Below, piece by piece: positions 34,446 to 42,229 of a stretch of 64,000 nt of DNA. The first letter of the stretch is position 1. Each line of letters starts with the position of its first letter. This DNA comes from SB15 sp964639245. GTDB lineage: Bacteria; Chloroflexota; Anaerolineae; Aggregatilineales; J027. The position numbers and the translations under genes are program-made. The stretch lies in NCBI GenBank assembly GCA_964639245.1, contig CAZXCU010000013.1:1-64000 (forward strand), read 5' to 3'. Under the pieces are notes generated by a model that saw only the letters and a program-made list of their open reading frames with translations, was not told the origin of the DNA and did not search any database.

Positions 34446-35177
34446 ATGTTTCTTCCATTTGAACCTGCGGTGAGTGATTATCTTGACCATCAGGAACAAG
34501 TGCTTGCCTCGTCTCAGCAGGACATCGTGCATGTTGAAAGCAATGTCCCCTTTTCAGAAGCCATTCGCCTGTCGCTCATTCTCCACTATGACCAGAATCG
34601 ACTGTTAAAAAATGCAGAGCGCTACCGGATGGCCTTTCTAGCATGGGAAACGGTGCGCTTGGGCGGAAACCCATTTTTGCTGACGGGAACCGGTTTTGAG
34701 GGCTATTTTGTGGGGGTGTGCCAGTCCTCCGGGCAAGTGCTGGATGAAATTTTGGCAATGAGTCATCGGATGTTAGAAGCCATCGCACGCTGCTACCGTC
34801 TTGAATATGGTTTGCGTAACCAGCTCATGAAAACCCTTCTGGAAGGCATCTATCACCCGCAGGCGATGCGAATCTGGTCAACCCAGTTGGGTGCGGCAGT
34901 GGCGCAGTTACGCTGCAAAATTAATCCCCAGCAAGGCACGGAATTTCGCCTGAATACCTATCGTCATGTCAAAGCCCATCCCACCATCCAGTATGCGTTG
35001 AATGAACATACCATTCATCAAACCTACGAGGTGTGTACCCACTGCGGAAAATTCCACCCGCTATCTATTCATGCAGAAAATCTTCCTGACAAGGATCAAG
35101 AAGCGTGGCGGGTGGCGTGTATGATTGGCTGTTTCGGACATCCGTTGGTTCGCCAATTGGTAGACCGCATCGCCTAA
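34446..35177 (+). CDS. hypothetical protein with C-terminal Cys motifs
   Basis: A 243-residue soluble protein I do not recognise. Most of it is predicted helical. Near the C-terminus CTHCGKFHPLSIHAE and a downstream CMIGC offer four cysteines plus histidines for a possible zinc site (about residues 197-235). A good ribosome-binding site (GGAGG) precedes the ATG. A strong inverted repeat lies 53 bases upstream, and a small CCCCTAA/TTAGGGG hairpin with a following T-rich stretch lies after the stop (35185-35201). Confidence 0.6.
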   Translation: MFLPFEPAVSDYLDHQEQVLASSQQDIVHVESNVPFSEAIRLSLILHYDQNRLLKNAERYRMAFLAWETVRLGGNPFLLTGTGFEGYFVGVCQSSGQVLDEILAMSHRMLEAIARCYRLEYGLRNQLMKTLLEGIYHPQAMRIWSTQLGAAVAQLRCKINPQQGTEFRLNTYRHVKAHPTIQYALNEHTIHQTYEVCTHCGKFHPLSIHAENLPDKDQEAWRVACMIGCFGHPLVRQLVDRIA

Positions 35178-35209
35178 GCTAATCCCCCTAAAAATTAGGG
35201 GATGGGATT

Positions 35210-35238
35210 TTGAAAAGTGCTGCTATGATTTTTCTATA
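35210..35238 (+). promoter_or_regulatory. possible promoter of a leader or small RNA
   Basis: TTGAAA (35210-35215) and TCTATA (35233-35238) are 17 bases apart. A transcript from here would begin near 35245 and meet the hairpin-plus-T-tract at 35311-35357, about 110 nt later. Confidence 0.4.
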
Positions 35239-35310
35239 GCATAAGCAATCTGGCAGATAAGGCAAACAACAGGCTCACCCCCACAGGGAGCAGGTTGGAT
35301 GCAGGATACG

Positions 35311-35357
35311 CCAACAACCATGAAATGTGATGAAACAGGGTTGTTGGCTTTTTATTT
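35311..35357 (+). terminator. hairpin with T-tract directly before a zinc-ribbon gene
   Basis: Perfect 9-base arms CCAACAACC and GGTTGTTGG with a 19-base loop are followed by CTTTTTATTT. It is a good intrinsic terminator, yet it ends only 24 bases before the next same-strand start codon. It may be an attenuator for that gene, or the end of a ~110-nt RNA that starts near 35245. Confidence 0.7.
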
Positions 35358-35380
35358 GAATGGGAAAAGGAGAACGCAGC

Positions 35381-35674
35381 ATGAAATGTCCTGTGTGCAA
35401 CACCGAATTGAAAATGACAGACCGTCAAGGGGTCGAAATTGATTACTGTCCCAACTGCCGCGGTGTGTGGTTAGATCGCGGTGAATTAGACAAAATTATC
35501 GAGCGCTCGGCGACGATTCAGCAGCAGCCGGTTGCTGCACCGCCGCCCCCGTCGTCTTCGCCTATGTCCCAACCCCAATATCGGGAAGAACGACGCGGCT
35601 ATGATGACGATGACCGCAAGTATCATGAGAAGAAAAAGCGGAAAGGCTTTTTAGACGAACTGTTTGATTTCTAG
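35381..35674 (+). CDS. zf-TFIIB-type zinc-ribbon small protein
   Basis: A 97-residue protein. It starts MKCPVCNTELKM and continues DYCPNCRGVWLDRGELDKII, the two CxxC pairs of a TFIIB-type zinc ribbon. A proline-rich linker and a highly charged tail (DDDDRKYHEKKKRKGFLDELFDF) follow; the tail ends like others in this family. Function is unknown. ATG 35381 is chosen because AAAGGAG precedes it at good distance; an in-frame ATG at 35360 lacks one. Confidence 0.85.
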   Translation: MKCPVCNTELKMTDRQGVEIDYCPNCRGVWLDRGELDKIIERSATIQQQPVAAPPPPSSSPMSQPQYREERRGYDDDDRKYHEKKKRKGFLDELFDF

Positions 35675-35702
35675 CTAGCCCAGTTAGCCCTCAGATGTTT
35701 GG

Positions 35703-35747
35703 TCTGGTTTTGGGATGTTCTTAACCCATCCTAAAACCAGATTTTTT
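35703..35747 (+). terminator. strong intrinsic terminator between convergent genes
   Basis: Fifteen-base arms TCTGGTTTTGGGATG and CATCCTAAAACCAGA (one G-T pair) are followed by six T. It terminates the zinc-ribbon gene and overlaps the end of the convergent acetyltransferase gene. Confidence 0.9.
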
Positions 35748-36291
35748 ACTCCTCAAGCCCTTGTTGTTGCCATTCGCTGCGGAGAATCCCCATATAAATT
35801 AAATCATCGTAGCGGCCATTGCTCCAGACGTGCGAACGCAAACGGCCTTCTTCCACCAAACCGCACGCACGGTAGGCACGTTGGGCGCGTTCATTCACGC
35901 CAAGCACACGCAGCCAGACTTTGTGAAAATTCCGATAGCGGAAGGCATATTCAATCAATAGGCTGACCACTTCGCGCCCATAGCCACGTCCCCAGTAATC
36001 TTTGTCGCCAATGGTGATGCCTAATTCGCAGGTATGGGCGGTGGAATCAAAGTTGAACAGCACGGCAATCCCGATAAATTTTTCATCGGCTTCGATGGCA
36101 AAACTTGCACCATCCCGCCCACCACTGGCCTGCTGCTGGTCAAATTCGGCCTGCAACCGACTCAACGATTGCGGCATGGGTGGGTCGCCCCCGCCCGCCA
36201 ATTCGACTTCCATGTCATTGTTAAATTCATTCAGCCGGGGCAGATCTTCGCGGGTTAATGCCCGTAAAATGACTTTTTGGCCTTTAAGCAT
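35746..36291 (-). CDS. RimJ/RimL-type GNAT acetyltransferase
   Basis: A 181-residue GNAT enzyme starting MLKGQKVILRALTREDL, the usual opening of the RimJ/RimL branch. ELGITIGDKDYWGRGYGREVVSLL contains the acetyl-CoA loop, and NERAQRAYRACGLVEEGRLR is the late signature. Members acetylate ribosomal protein N-termini, amino acids or antibiotics; the substrate is unknown. The longer open frame upstream overlaps the PadR promoter and lacks family similarity, so ATG 36291 is used. Confidence 0.87.
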   Translation of the reverse strand: MLKGQKVILRALTREDLPRLNEFNNDMEVELAGGGDPPMPQSLSRLQAEFDQQQASGGRDGASFAIEADEKFIGIAVLFNFDSTAHTCELGITIGDKDYWGRGYGREVVSLLIEYAFRYRNFHKVWLRVLGVNERAQRAYRACGLVEEGRLRSHVWSNGRYDDLIYMGILRSEWQQQGLEE

Positions 36292-36362
36292 GTTGGTTTG
36301 GATGTCCTTTTGTTGAAAGATTAGTATAAGAGCAAAAATTGGCTGGTGTAAATCACAAATCA

Positions 36363-36405
36363 TTGACACATTGGTTTTGTGGAGTACCATAATATATGTA
36401 ACTCC
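36363..36405 (+). promoter_or_regulatory. promoter and operator-like repeat before the PadR gene
   Basis: A perfect -35 TTGACA (36363-36368) is followed after 16 bases by TACCAT (36385-36390), or after 19 by CATAAT. An imperfect inverted repeat GGAGTAC...GTAACTCC (36381-36405) covers the -10, as expected for autorepression by PadR. Confidence 0.5.
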
Positions 36406-36423
36406 ATATGTGAAAGTACACCT

Positions 36424-36972
36424 ATGTCTCTCCCGCATATCATCTTAGGATTTCTCAAAACAGGCGGGGCGCTTTCGGGGTATGACCTCAAAGGCTACAT
36501 TGATGAAAGCACCCGTCATTTCTGGTACTGCGATCTCTCGCAAATTTATCGGGCGCTGGACACCCTCAAGGAAAACGGATGGGCAACCGGCACCGAGGAT
36601 CCAGACAACAACCGCAACCGCATCACCTATACCCTTACGCCGGAGGGTGAAAGCGAATTACAAAAGTGGCTGACCACCGATTTTGAATTTCATCGTTTTC
36701 GGCATGATGTGCTGGCGAAAATCTTTTTCGGGCATTTCACCCCGCCCGAACGCCTACGCGAACAAATTCTGGATTATCGGCGCACTTTTGCCAGTCTCTC
36801 TGAAACGTATCAACGAATCGAAGGTCGGATGGATGAAGATTGGGCAGACTACCCCGACCATGTGGCCTATTGGTTGATGACCTTAGATTTAGGCAAACGC
36901 AGTACCCAAGCCACCGTCGAATGGTGTGACGCGGTACTTGAAAAATTAAATCAACTGGAGAAGCGCGAATGA
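36424..36972 (+). CDS. PadR-family transcriptional regulator
   Basis: A 182-residue PadR regulator. The winged helix (HIILGFLKTGGALSGYDLKGYI...SQIYRALDTLKENGWA...TYTLTPEGESEL) is followed by a Vir-type alpha-helical dimer domain. Overlap of four bases with the ABC ATPase gene makes it the probable local repressor of this efflux-type transporter, as for many PadR-DrrAB-like sets. The ligand is unknown. Confidence 0.9.
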   Translation: MSLPHIILGFLKTGGALSGYDLKGYIDESTRHFWYCDLSQIYRALDTLKENGWATGTEDPDNNRNRITYTLTPEGESELQKWLTTDFEFHRFRHDVLAKIFFGHFTPPERLREQILDYRRTFASLSETYQRIEGRMDEDWADYPDHVAYWLMTLDLGKRSTQATVEWCDAVLEKLNQLEKRE

Positions 36973-37931
36973 AACCCTTTGTAACCGTACAGAATTTGCA
37001 AAAACAATACAATCCCCCGGACGGTATTTTTGCAGTAGGTAAAAGCGGCGGAATCCATTTTGAAATTTACGAAGGCGAAATTTTCAGCTTACTTGGCCCG
37101 AATGGGGCAGGCAAAACCACCTGCATTAGCATGATGAGTACCCTGCTTGCGCCGACGGGTGGGGATGTCACCATTGGCAATTACAGTGTGACTAAAAATC
37201 CGGTACAGGCCAAACAGCAAATTGGCGTTGTTCCGCAAGATCTCGCGCTGTACCCCTCCCTGAGCGCCCGCCAGAATCTTGAATTTTTTGGGCGGATGTA
37301 CGGGCTAAGTGGCAAAGCGCTCAAACAACGTGCCGATGAAGTCCTTGAGCTGATTGACCTGACAGACCGCGCCAATGACCGCATTTCGACCTATTCTGGC
37401 GGGATGAAACGCCGTGTGAATATCGCCGTCGGGCTGATGCACCGCCCCAAGATGGTGTTTTTGGATGAACCCACGGTGGCGATTGACCCGCAAAGCCGCC
37501 GCCGGATTCTGGATACGGTCAAACAACTCAACCGCGAAGGCATGACCGTTTTATACACCACTCACTACATGGAAGAAGCACAGGAACTCTCCAACCGCAT
37601 CGCCATCATTGACAACGGCGAAATTATCGCCATGGGAACCCTTGGCGAATTGATTCAAAGCGTGGGGGAAAAAGACACCCTCATTTTCAAAATTGCCGAA
37701 ATTCCCGCCGAAACCTTGCAAAAAATCACCGCTTTAGAACTGGTTGACCATGTGAGGCCCGACGCAGAAACGGGAGAACTCCAAGTCGTTTCCCCACGCG
37801 GGCGGAAAATTTTACCCGAAGTGATTCGTCTGCTGACCGAAAACGGGGCAGGGCTGCAATCGGTGGAGGTCAAAGAACCCAATCTGGAAGCGGTTTTCCT
37901 GTCCTTAACTGGCCGGGCCTTGAGGGAATAG
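36969..37931 (+). CDS. ABC-2 type transporter ATPase (DrrA-like)
   Basis: A 320-residue ATPase with Walker A GPNGAGKTT, signature YSGGMKRRVNIAVGL, Walker B MVFLDEPTVAIDP and switch His in YTTHYMEEA. The C-terminal extension (about 225-320) resembles the DrrA regulatory tail ending in LEAVFLSLTGRALRE. It energises the two permeases downstream, probably for drug, lipid or peptide export. Confidence 0.92.
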   Translation: MKPFVTVQNLQKQYNPPDGIFAVGKSGGIHFEIYEGEIFSLLGPNGAGKTTCISMMSTLLAPTGGDVTIGNYSVTKNPVQAKQQIGVVPQDLALYPSLSARQNLEFFGRMYGLSGKALKQRADEVLELIDLTDRANDRISTYSGGMKRRVNIAVGLMHRPKMVFLDEPTVAIDPQSRRRILDTVKQLNREGMTVLYTTHYMEEAQELSNRIAIIDNGEIIAMGTLGELIQSVGEKDTLIFKIAEIPAETLQKITALELVDHVRPDAETGELQVVSPRGRKILPEVIRLLTENGAGLQSVEVKEPNLEAVFLSLTGRALRE

Positions 37932-37935
37932 AGCG

Positions 37936-39225
37936 ATGTTGACCAAAATTTTAGCGATTGCATGGAACAATATTTATCGTTCCTATACAGACCGTGTATC
38001 CGTTTTGTATATGTTCGCTGCGCCGATTTTGCTGAGTACGATTATCGGCCTAGCGTTCGGGTCATTTGACAACGACCTGAATTTGCCGGATGCGACCCTC
38101 AAAATTGTCAATCTGGATGCAGGCTATACCACCGACGACGGACGCGCAGTCAATTTGGGCCAGCAAAATTATGTGGATGTGCTGGTGACGAATCCGCCCG
38201 AAGCTCTCGAAAATTTGATGTCGGCTTCGCTGGAAACCAACGAAAAAAAAGCCCGTGAACAGGTAGAAAACGGGGAACTTCGCGCCGTGCTGATTATTCC
38301 CCCGGATTTTTCAGAAAAAGTACGTCAATCGCAAGGCGAAGTTGAACTGTACTACAACCCGCGTTCCGAAATTAGCGCCACCGTCATCATTTCTGTTGTT
38401 GAGCAGTTGACCAACAATGTGAATCGGGGGCAAGTTGCCGAAAATGTCTATGTGGGGGCAAACGGCTATTTTGTCCAGCGCGGCATGGCAACCGGACAAA
38501 CGGACAAGATTGGCGAAGCCGCCAACCAAGCGCTCACCAGCCTTTACACAGGCGAAGCGGGAGATGGCATCACTTTAACCACCGCTACCGTTAGCGGCGA
38601 AAAACAAGAATTTGACTCGCTGCGCTATTTTGCACCGAGCATGGCAATTCTGTTTATGACCTTTGCGATGGCAGGCGGAACACGCAGCATTTTGTGGGAA
38701 CAAAAAAACTGGCTGATTCAACGCATCATCACCACGCCGACTCCCCGTTGGGTGTATATGGTCGGAAAGCTGTTCGGCACTTACGCGGTGGGCTTGATTC
38801 AAATGTTGATTCTGCTTGGAGTCACGCCATTGATTGCCCTCATGTTGGGGCGCGAAGGCAGCGTCTGGGGAGAGAATTACCTCGGACTGGCCTTGATGAC
38901 GCTTTCGGTGGTTGCCGCCGGAACAGGCTTGGGCTTGTTCATTGCGTCCATCAGCAAATCCGAACAACAGGCGGACAGCATCGCATCGGCGGCTTTAATT
39001 TTGCTGGGATTGCTGGGCGGAACCTTTGTCCCGATTGAGGTAGATTTCATCAGTGCGTTAAGCAATATTTCGCTCAACAAATGGGGCATTAACGGTTTTA
39101 GTGACCTTGCCAACAACAACGCCCCCTTAAGCGATGTTTTACCCAATATCGGCGTACTGACGGGGATGGCAGGGGTGTATTTCACGATTGCACTGTGGCG
39201 TTTTGGACGAAAATTGGAAATGTAG
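37936..39225 (+). CDS. ABC-2 permease, first subunit
   Basis: A 429-residue membrane protein. One N-terminal helix (VSVLYMFAAPILLSTIIGLAFG) precedes a ~200-residue extracytoplasmic domain with a YhgE/Pip-like character. Five or six C-terminal helices carry the ABC-2 signature around FGTYAVGLIQMLILLGVTPLIALMLG. It starts four bases after the ATPase gene and is paired with the next permease. Confidence 0.87.
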   Translation: MLTKILAIAWNNIYRSYTDRVSVLYMFAAPILLSTIIGLAFGSFDNDLNLPDATLKIVNLDAGYTTDDGRAVNLGQQNYVDVLVTNPPEALENLMSASLETNEKKAREQVENGELRAVLIIPPDFSEKVRQSQGEVELYYNPRSEISATVIISVVEQLTNNVNRGQVAENVYVGANGYFVQRGMATGQTDKIGEAANQALTSLYTGEAGDGITLTTATVSGEKQEFDSLRYFAPSMAILFMTFAMAGGTRSILWEQKNWLIQRIITTPTPRWVYMVGKLFGTYAVGLIQMLILLGVTPLIALMLGREGSVWGENYLGLALMTLSVVAAGTGLGLFIASISKSEQQADSIASAALILLGLLGGTFVPIEVDFISALSNISLNKWGINGFSDLANNNAPLSDVLPNIGVLTGMAGVYFTIALWRFGRKLEM

Positions 39226-39236
39226 GGAGACTCCTC

Positions 39237-40463
39237 ATGAACGCTATTTTGAACATTGCCCGTTTGCATATCACCCTGCAACTGCAAAATCCGGGAACCT
39301 ATATCCAATATTTTGCTGTCCCTGTCGTGATGATGCTCATTTTAGGGTTAGCCATCTCCGACGACCCCACCGAACTCCATCTGGATGTGCTGGATGAGGA
39401 CAATTCCGCCATTTCAACCGAGTTCATTCAGGCCATTGAAAATACCGAAGGCGAGACCGTTATCAAAATTTGTCGCTATGGGGCAGTCAACAATCCCGAA
39501 AGTTGCGGGTTAGACAAAAATGATGCCTATGCGGAGGTGGGTGAATCTCGCTTAAAGGATGGCGAAACCGCCGCTATTTTGATCATCCCCGCCGATTTTG
39601 AGGAAAAATTACAAACGGGTCAACCTGCCGAAATCACCTATCAGAGCAACGACCAATTGAATGCCCCGACTATCGCCCGCACCACCGTTGACGCGGCCAT
39701 TTCCAAAGTTGGCGGGAGTATGGTGATTGCACGGATTGGCACACAAACCGCCGAGTCTGTTTTTGGCGAAGTAGAAACAGACGATTTTAAGCAGATCCAA
39801 GCAACCGCGCAGCGTGGCTTCCAGAATCCTCCAGCGCGGCTGGTAACGGAAAGTACCGGCGGGGCGGTCAATCCGGGCGGGACGGGGCAGAGTGTGCCGG
39901 GCATGGGCAGCATGTTTGTGCTGTTTTCGCTCACGGCGTTGGCAATTAATCTGGTGCTAGAGCGGGAACAAGGCACGCTGCAACGGCTGTTTACCCTCCC
40001 TGCCCCCAAATCCGCAATTGTGATGGGCAAAGTGCTGGGGGCGTTTTTCTTCGGAGTGCTGCAATTTTTCGTGTTCATCCTAGTCGGTCTGCTGATGGAT
40101 GTGGATTGGGGCAACAATTATTTGGCGATTGTGCTGCTGGTGCTAGCCTATTGTTTTGCGGGAACAGCGCTTGGTTTTCTGATGGCAACCTTTGTCCGTA
40201 CCAGCGACCAAGCCGGGGGCATTAGTACACTGGTGGTGCTGACGCTTGCGCCATTAGGGGGAGCATGGTGGCCTCTGGAAATTGTGCCAGAAGCAATGCA
40301 AACCTTCGGGCATATTTCGCCAGTGGCGTGGGTGATGGATGGCTTTAACGATCTCATCTTCGACAACAAAGGCTTGGTAGATATTTTGCCAGAAGTGGGT
40401 GTGCTGGTTGGCATGGGGATGGTGCTGCTGGTTATCGGCATCTGGCGTTTTCGCTACGAATGA
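39237..40463 (+). CDS. ABC-2 permease, second subunit
   Basis: A 408-residue paralogue of the previous permease with the same layout: N-terminal helix (FAVPVVMMLILGLAIS), a large extracytoplasmic domain (about 45-225) and a C-terminal helix bundle with REQGTLQRLFTLPAPKSAIVMGKVLG and FLMATFVRTSDQAGGIST. ATG 39237 is chosen for the AGGGAGA six bases upstream; the longer frame would overlap the previous gene. Confidence 0.87.
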   Translation: MNAILNIARLHITLQLQNPGTYIQYFAVPVVMMLILGLAISDDPTELHLDVLDEDNSAISTEFIQAIENTEGETVIKICRYGAVNNPESCGLDKNDAYAEVGESRLKDGETAAILIIPADFEEKLQTGQPAEITYQSNDQLNAPTIARTTVDAAISKVGGSMVIARIGTQTAESVFGEVETDDFKQIQATAQRGFQNPPARLVTESTGGAVNPGGTGQSVPGMGSMFVLFSLTALAINLVLEREQGTLQRLFTLPAPKSAIVMGKVLGAFFFGVLQFFVFILVGLLMDVDWGNNYLAIVLLVLAYCFAGTALGFLMATFVRTSDQAGGISTLVVLTLAPLGGAWWPLEIVPEAMQTFGHISPVAWVMDGFNDLIFDNKGLVDILPEVGVLVGMGMVLLVIGIWRFRYE

Positions 40464-40470
40464 GGCTTTT

Positions 40471-40501
40471 GGGGCGGGTCTCTTCCGTGATAACCCGCCC
40501 C
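40471..40501. repeat. GC-rich extragenic hairpin repeat, copy 2
   Basis: Arms GGGGCGGGT and ACCCGCCCC with a 13-base loop, ending CCCGCCCCTAC. No T-tract on either strand. It lies eight bases after the second permease gene. Confidence 0.5.
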
Positions 40502-40551
40502 TACAAAATCCGAACGGTTTCTGCGGTTGTACTCCGGTAAATGCTTTCAAA

Positions 40552-40603
40552 GGGCGGGAATCGGCGCGGTGGACTCTCATGGAATGCGCCTTGTCCCCGC
40601 CCC
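40552..40603. repeat. GC-rich extragenic hairpin repeat, copy 3
   Basis: A nested hairpin: outer GGGCGGG with CCCCGCCC and inner GGCGC with GCGCC. It begins AAGGGCGGGAA like the copy at 12962 and ends CCCGCCCCTAC like the copy at 40471. It is in the convergent gap before the minus-strand membrane protein. Confidence 0.5.
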
Positions 40604-40626
40604 TACGGAACCGACTTATCGGATGT

Positions 40627-42120
40627 TTAGTAGCGGTCATCCCGTTCTGAACGGCGTGTTGGAGGCGGGGGAAAATCATCCGGTGATTGGGGCTGCTGCG
40701 GACGCGGTTGGGTTGGTGTGGTGGGCGCTTGTGGGCGCTGCTGTGGCTGTGGATTCTGGGTGGGCTGGGTTTGCGGACGGGGCGCAGGCGGCGGCGGGTT
40801 ATTGGATTGGTAGGGATTTTGCGGCGGTTGATAGGGGCTATAGGGCTGCTGATAAGGCGGATAGGGTGGCTGTTGCGGATAGACAGGCATGGGACGTGAA
40901 CGGCGCGGCGGTTCGATGAAGGTTAAAAATGCCCAAATACACGCGCTAACAATTGCCAGAGTAACAACAGTTATAGTAAGCAAAGCGACTCCAATCTGAT
41001 CAAACGCATCTAAATATTTACTCTCAGGATTCAAAAGGACGTGTAAAAAGCCGAACGTCACCGGCGTGAAAATGACTATCCACGCGAACATATTCCAGCG
41101 AAATAAACGTCCCCCCATTGTATAAGCAACGGGCATCATTTCAAAAAAAGCGGTTTCCATCGCCAGCACCAGCAGCGCCAAGCCCAACGTTTCGCCGAGC
41201 GCTGCCAAAGGGCCAGCAAACTCGAGCGCCGCAATGCTGAGTTCTTGGTCGCCAACATCGTGCAGCCATGCGACAGTTCCCCATCCCGCCGCGCCAATGG
41301 TCAAAAGCACGATGACTGTTGTAATAATCAGAATCGCATCACGAAAACGGGGTTCATTTTCCATATCCACATCTACCCCGCCCGGTACGCCATACAAAAT
41401 ACCGGGGATAATCCCAAATACGCGAGAAATGAGGGTCGTAAAAATGACGACCACCACATTCATCGGATAAATACCATAATTAGCAGTTTTTCCCCAGATT
41501 CGCGCCACCTGCCGTTGGGCAAAATCCCCGGAGAGGCTGACCAATGTTACCGCCATCGCCAGCACCACCGCCAACTGCTGCCCCTGGGAGTCCAGTAGGT
41601 TCAAATCCTCTTGCACATACGCAAAAATGATGCCATAGACGGCAAAAATGAGCAGCAGAATCGGCGTTCCCAGACAACCACGCTGCACCGCAAATCCGCC
41701 ACTGGTACGAAACATTTGCCACAACCAGTCTAAATAAAAGACGGATGCCCAGCCTTCCAAGCGGTCTTCTTTGTTTTTGAGGATGTTGTTGAGCATGGTC
41801 GAAATGAGGCCGAACAAAATCGCTAGAAATGCGGTGAGGGTGAAGTTTGTTCCCACCACGGGCGGGTCAGTGGATACTTGCGATGGCAACGGGATTTGTT
41901 CAAAAATGGGCTGTCGCTCCACGGCTTCATTCAAAGAAATCGTCGGTTGTAAAATAGTATCGGGCAGGCTGGCATTGTCATCTTCGGGAATATTCACCAG
42001 CGCACTGCTGCCAAAACCATCCGTCAGCAGGACTGCTCCGGTGATTAAAACGGCGGTTGTACCTGCGGTGAGCAGCATCCATAAGAAGGTTAAGCGTGCG
42101 ATGGTGCGAAAAATAAACAT
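40627..42120 (-). CDS. polytopic membrane protein with Pro/Gln-rich tail
   Basis: A 497-residue protein I do not recognise. It has one N-terminal helix, a ~60-residue acidic outer segment, then six or seven further hydrophobic segments (from TNFTLTAFLAILFGLISTML to VALLTITVVTLAIVSACIWA). The last ~90 residues are a Pro/Gln/Tyr-rich, probably disordered tail (PPYPPYQQPYSPYQPP and similar) ending RRSERDDRY. The longer open frame overlaps the transketolase region; the start at ATG 42120 fits the first helix. No transport or catalytic motif is visible. Confidence 0.65.
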   Translation of the reverse strand: MFIFRTIARLTFLWMLLTAGTTAVLITGAVLLTDGFGSSALVNIPEDDNASLPDTILQPTISLNEAVERQPIFEQIPLPSQVSTDPPVVGTNFTLTAFLAILFGLISTMLNNILKNKEDRLEGWASVFYLDWLWQMFRTSGGFAVQRGCLGTPILLLIFAVYGIIFAYVQEDLNLLDSQGQQLAVVLAMAVTLVSLSGDFAQRQVARIWGKTANYGIYPMNVVVVIFTTLISRVFGIIPGILYGVPGGVDVDMENEPRFRDAILIITTVIVLLTIGAAGWGTVAWLHDVGDQELSIAALEFAGPLAALGETLGLALLVLAMETAFFEMMPVAYTMGGRLFRWNMFAWIVIFTPVTFGFLHVLLNPESKYLDAFDQIGVALLTITVVTLAIVSACIWAFLTFIEPPRRSRPMPVYPQQPPYPPYQQPYSPYQPPQNPYQSNNPPPPAPRPQTQPTQNPQPQQRPQAPTTPTQPRPQQPQSPDDFPPPPTRRSERDDRY

Positions 42121-42229
42121 CGTCTTTAAGCCCTTTTTCTTTTTAGAGTACAGCGATTTTGTACGAACGCCTAGCGATGCTTCACGGGTTATAATCTGAC
42201 AGAATTTGAATGATATGGGAGGACATATT

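Noticed and set aside
35240..35357. Possible c-di-GMP riboswitch, because of GGCAAAC
   Set aside because: The other conserved GEMM-I elements (tetraloop and receptor, and the GCAAAGCC segment) are missing.
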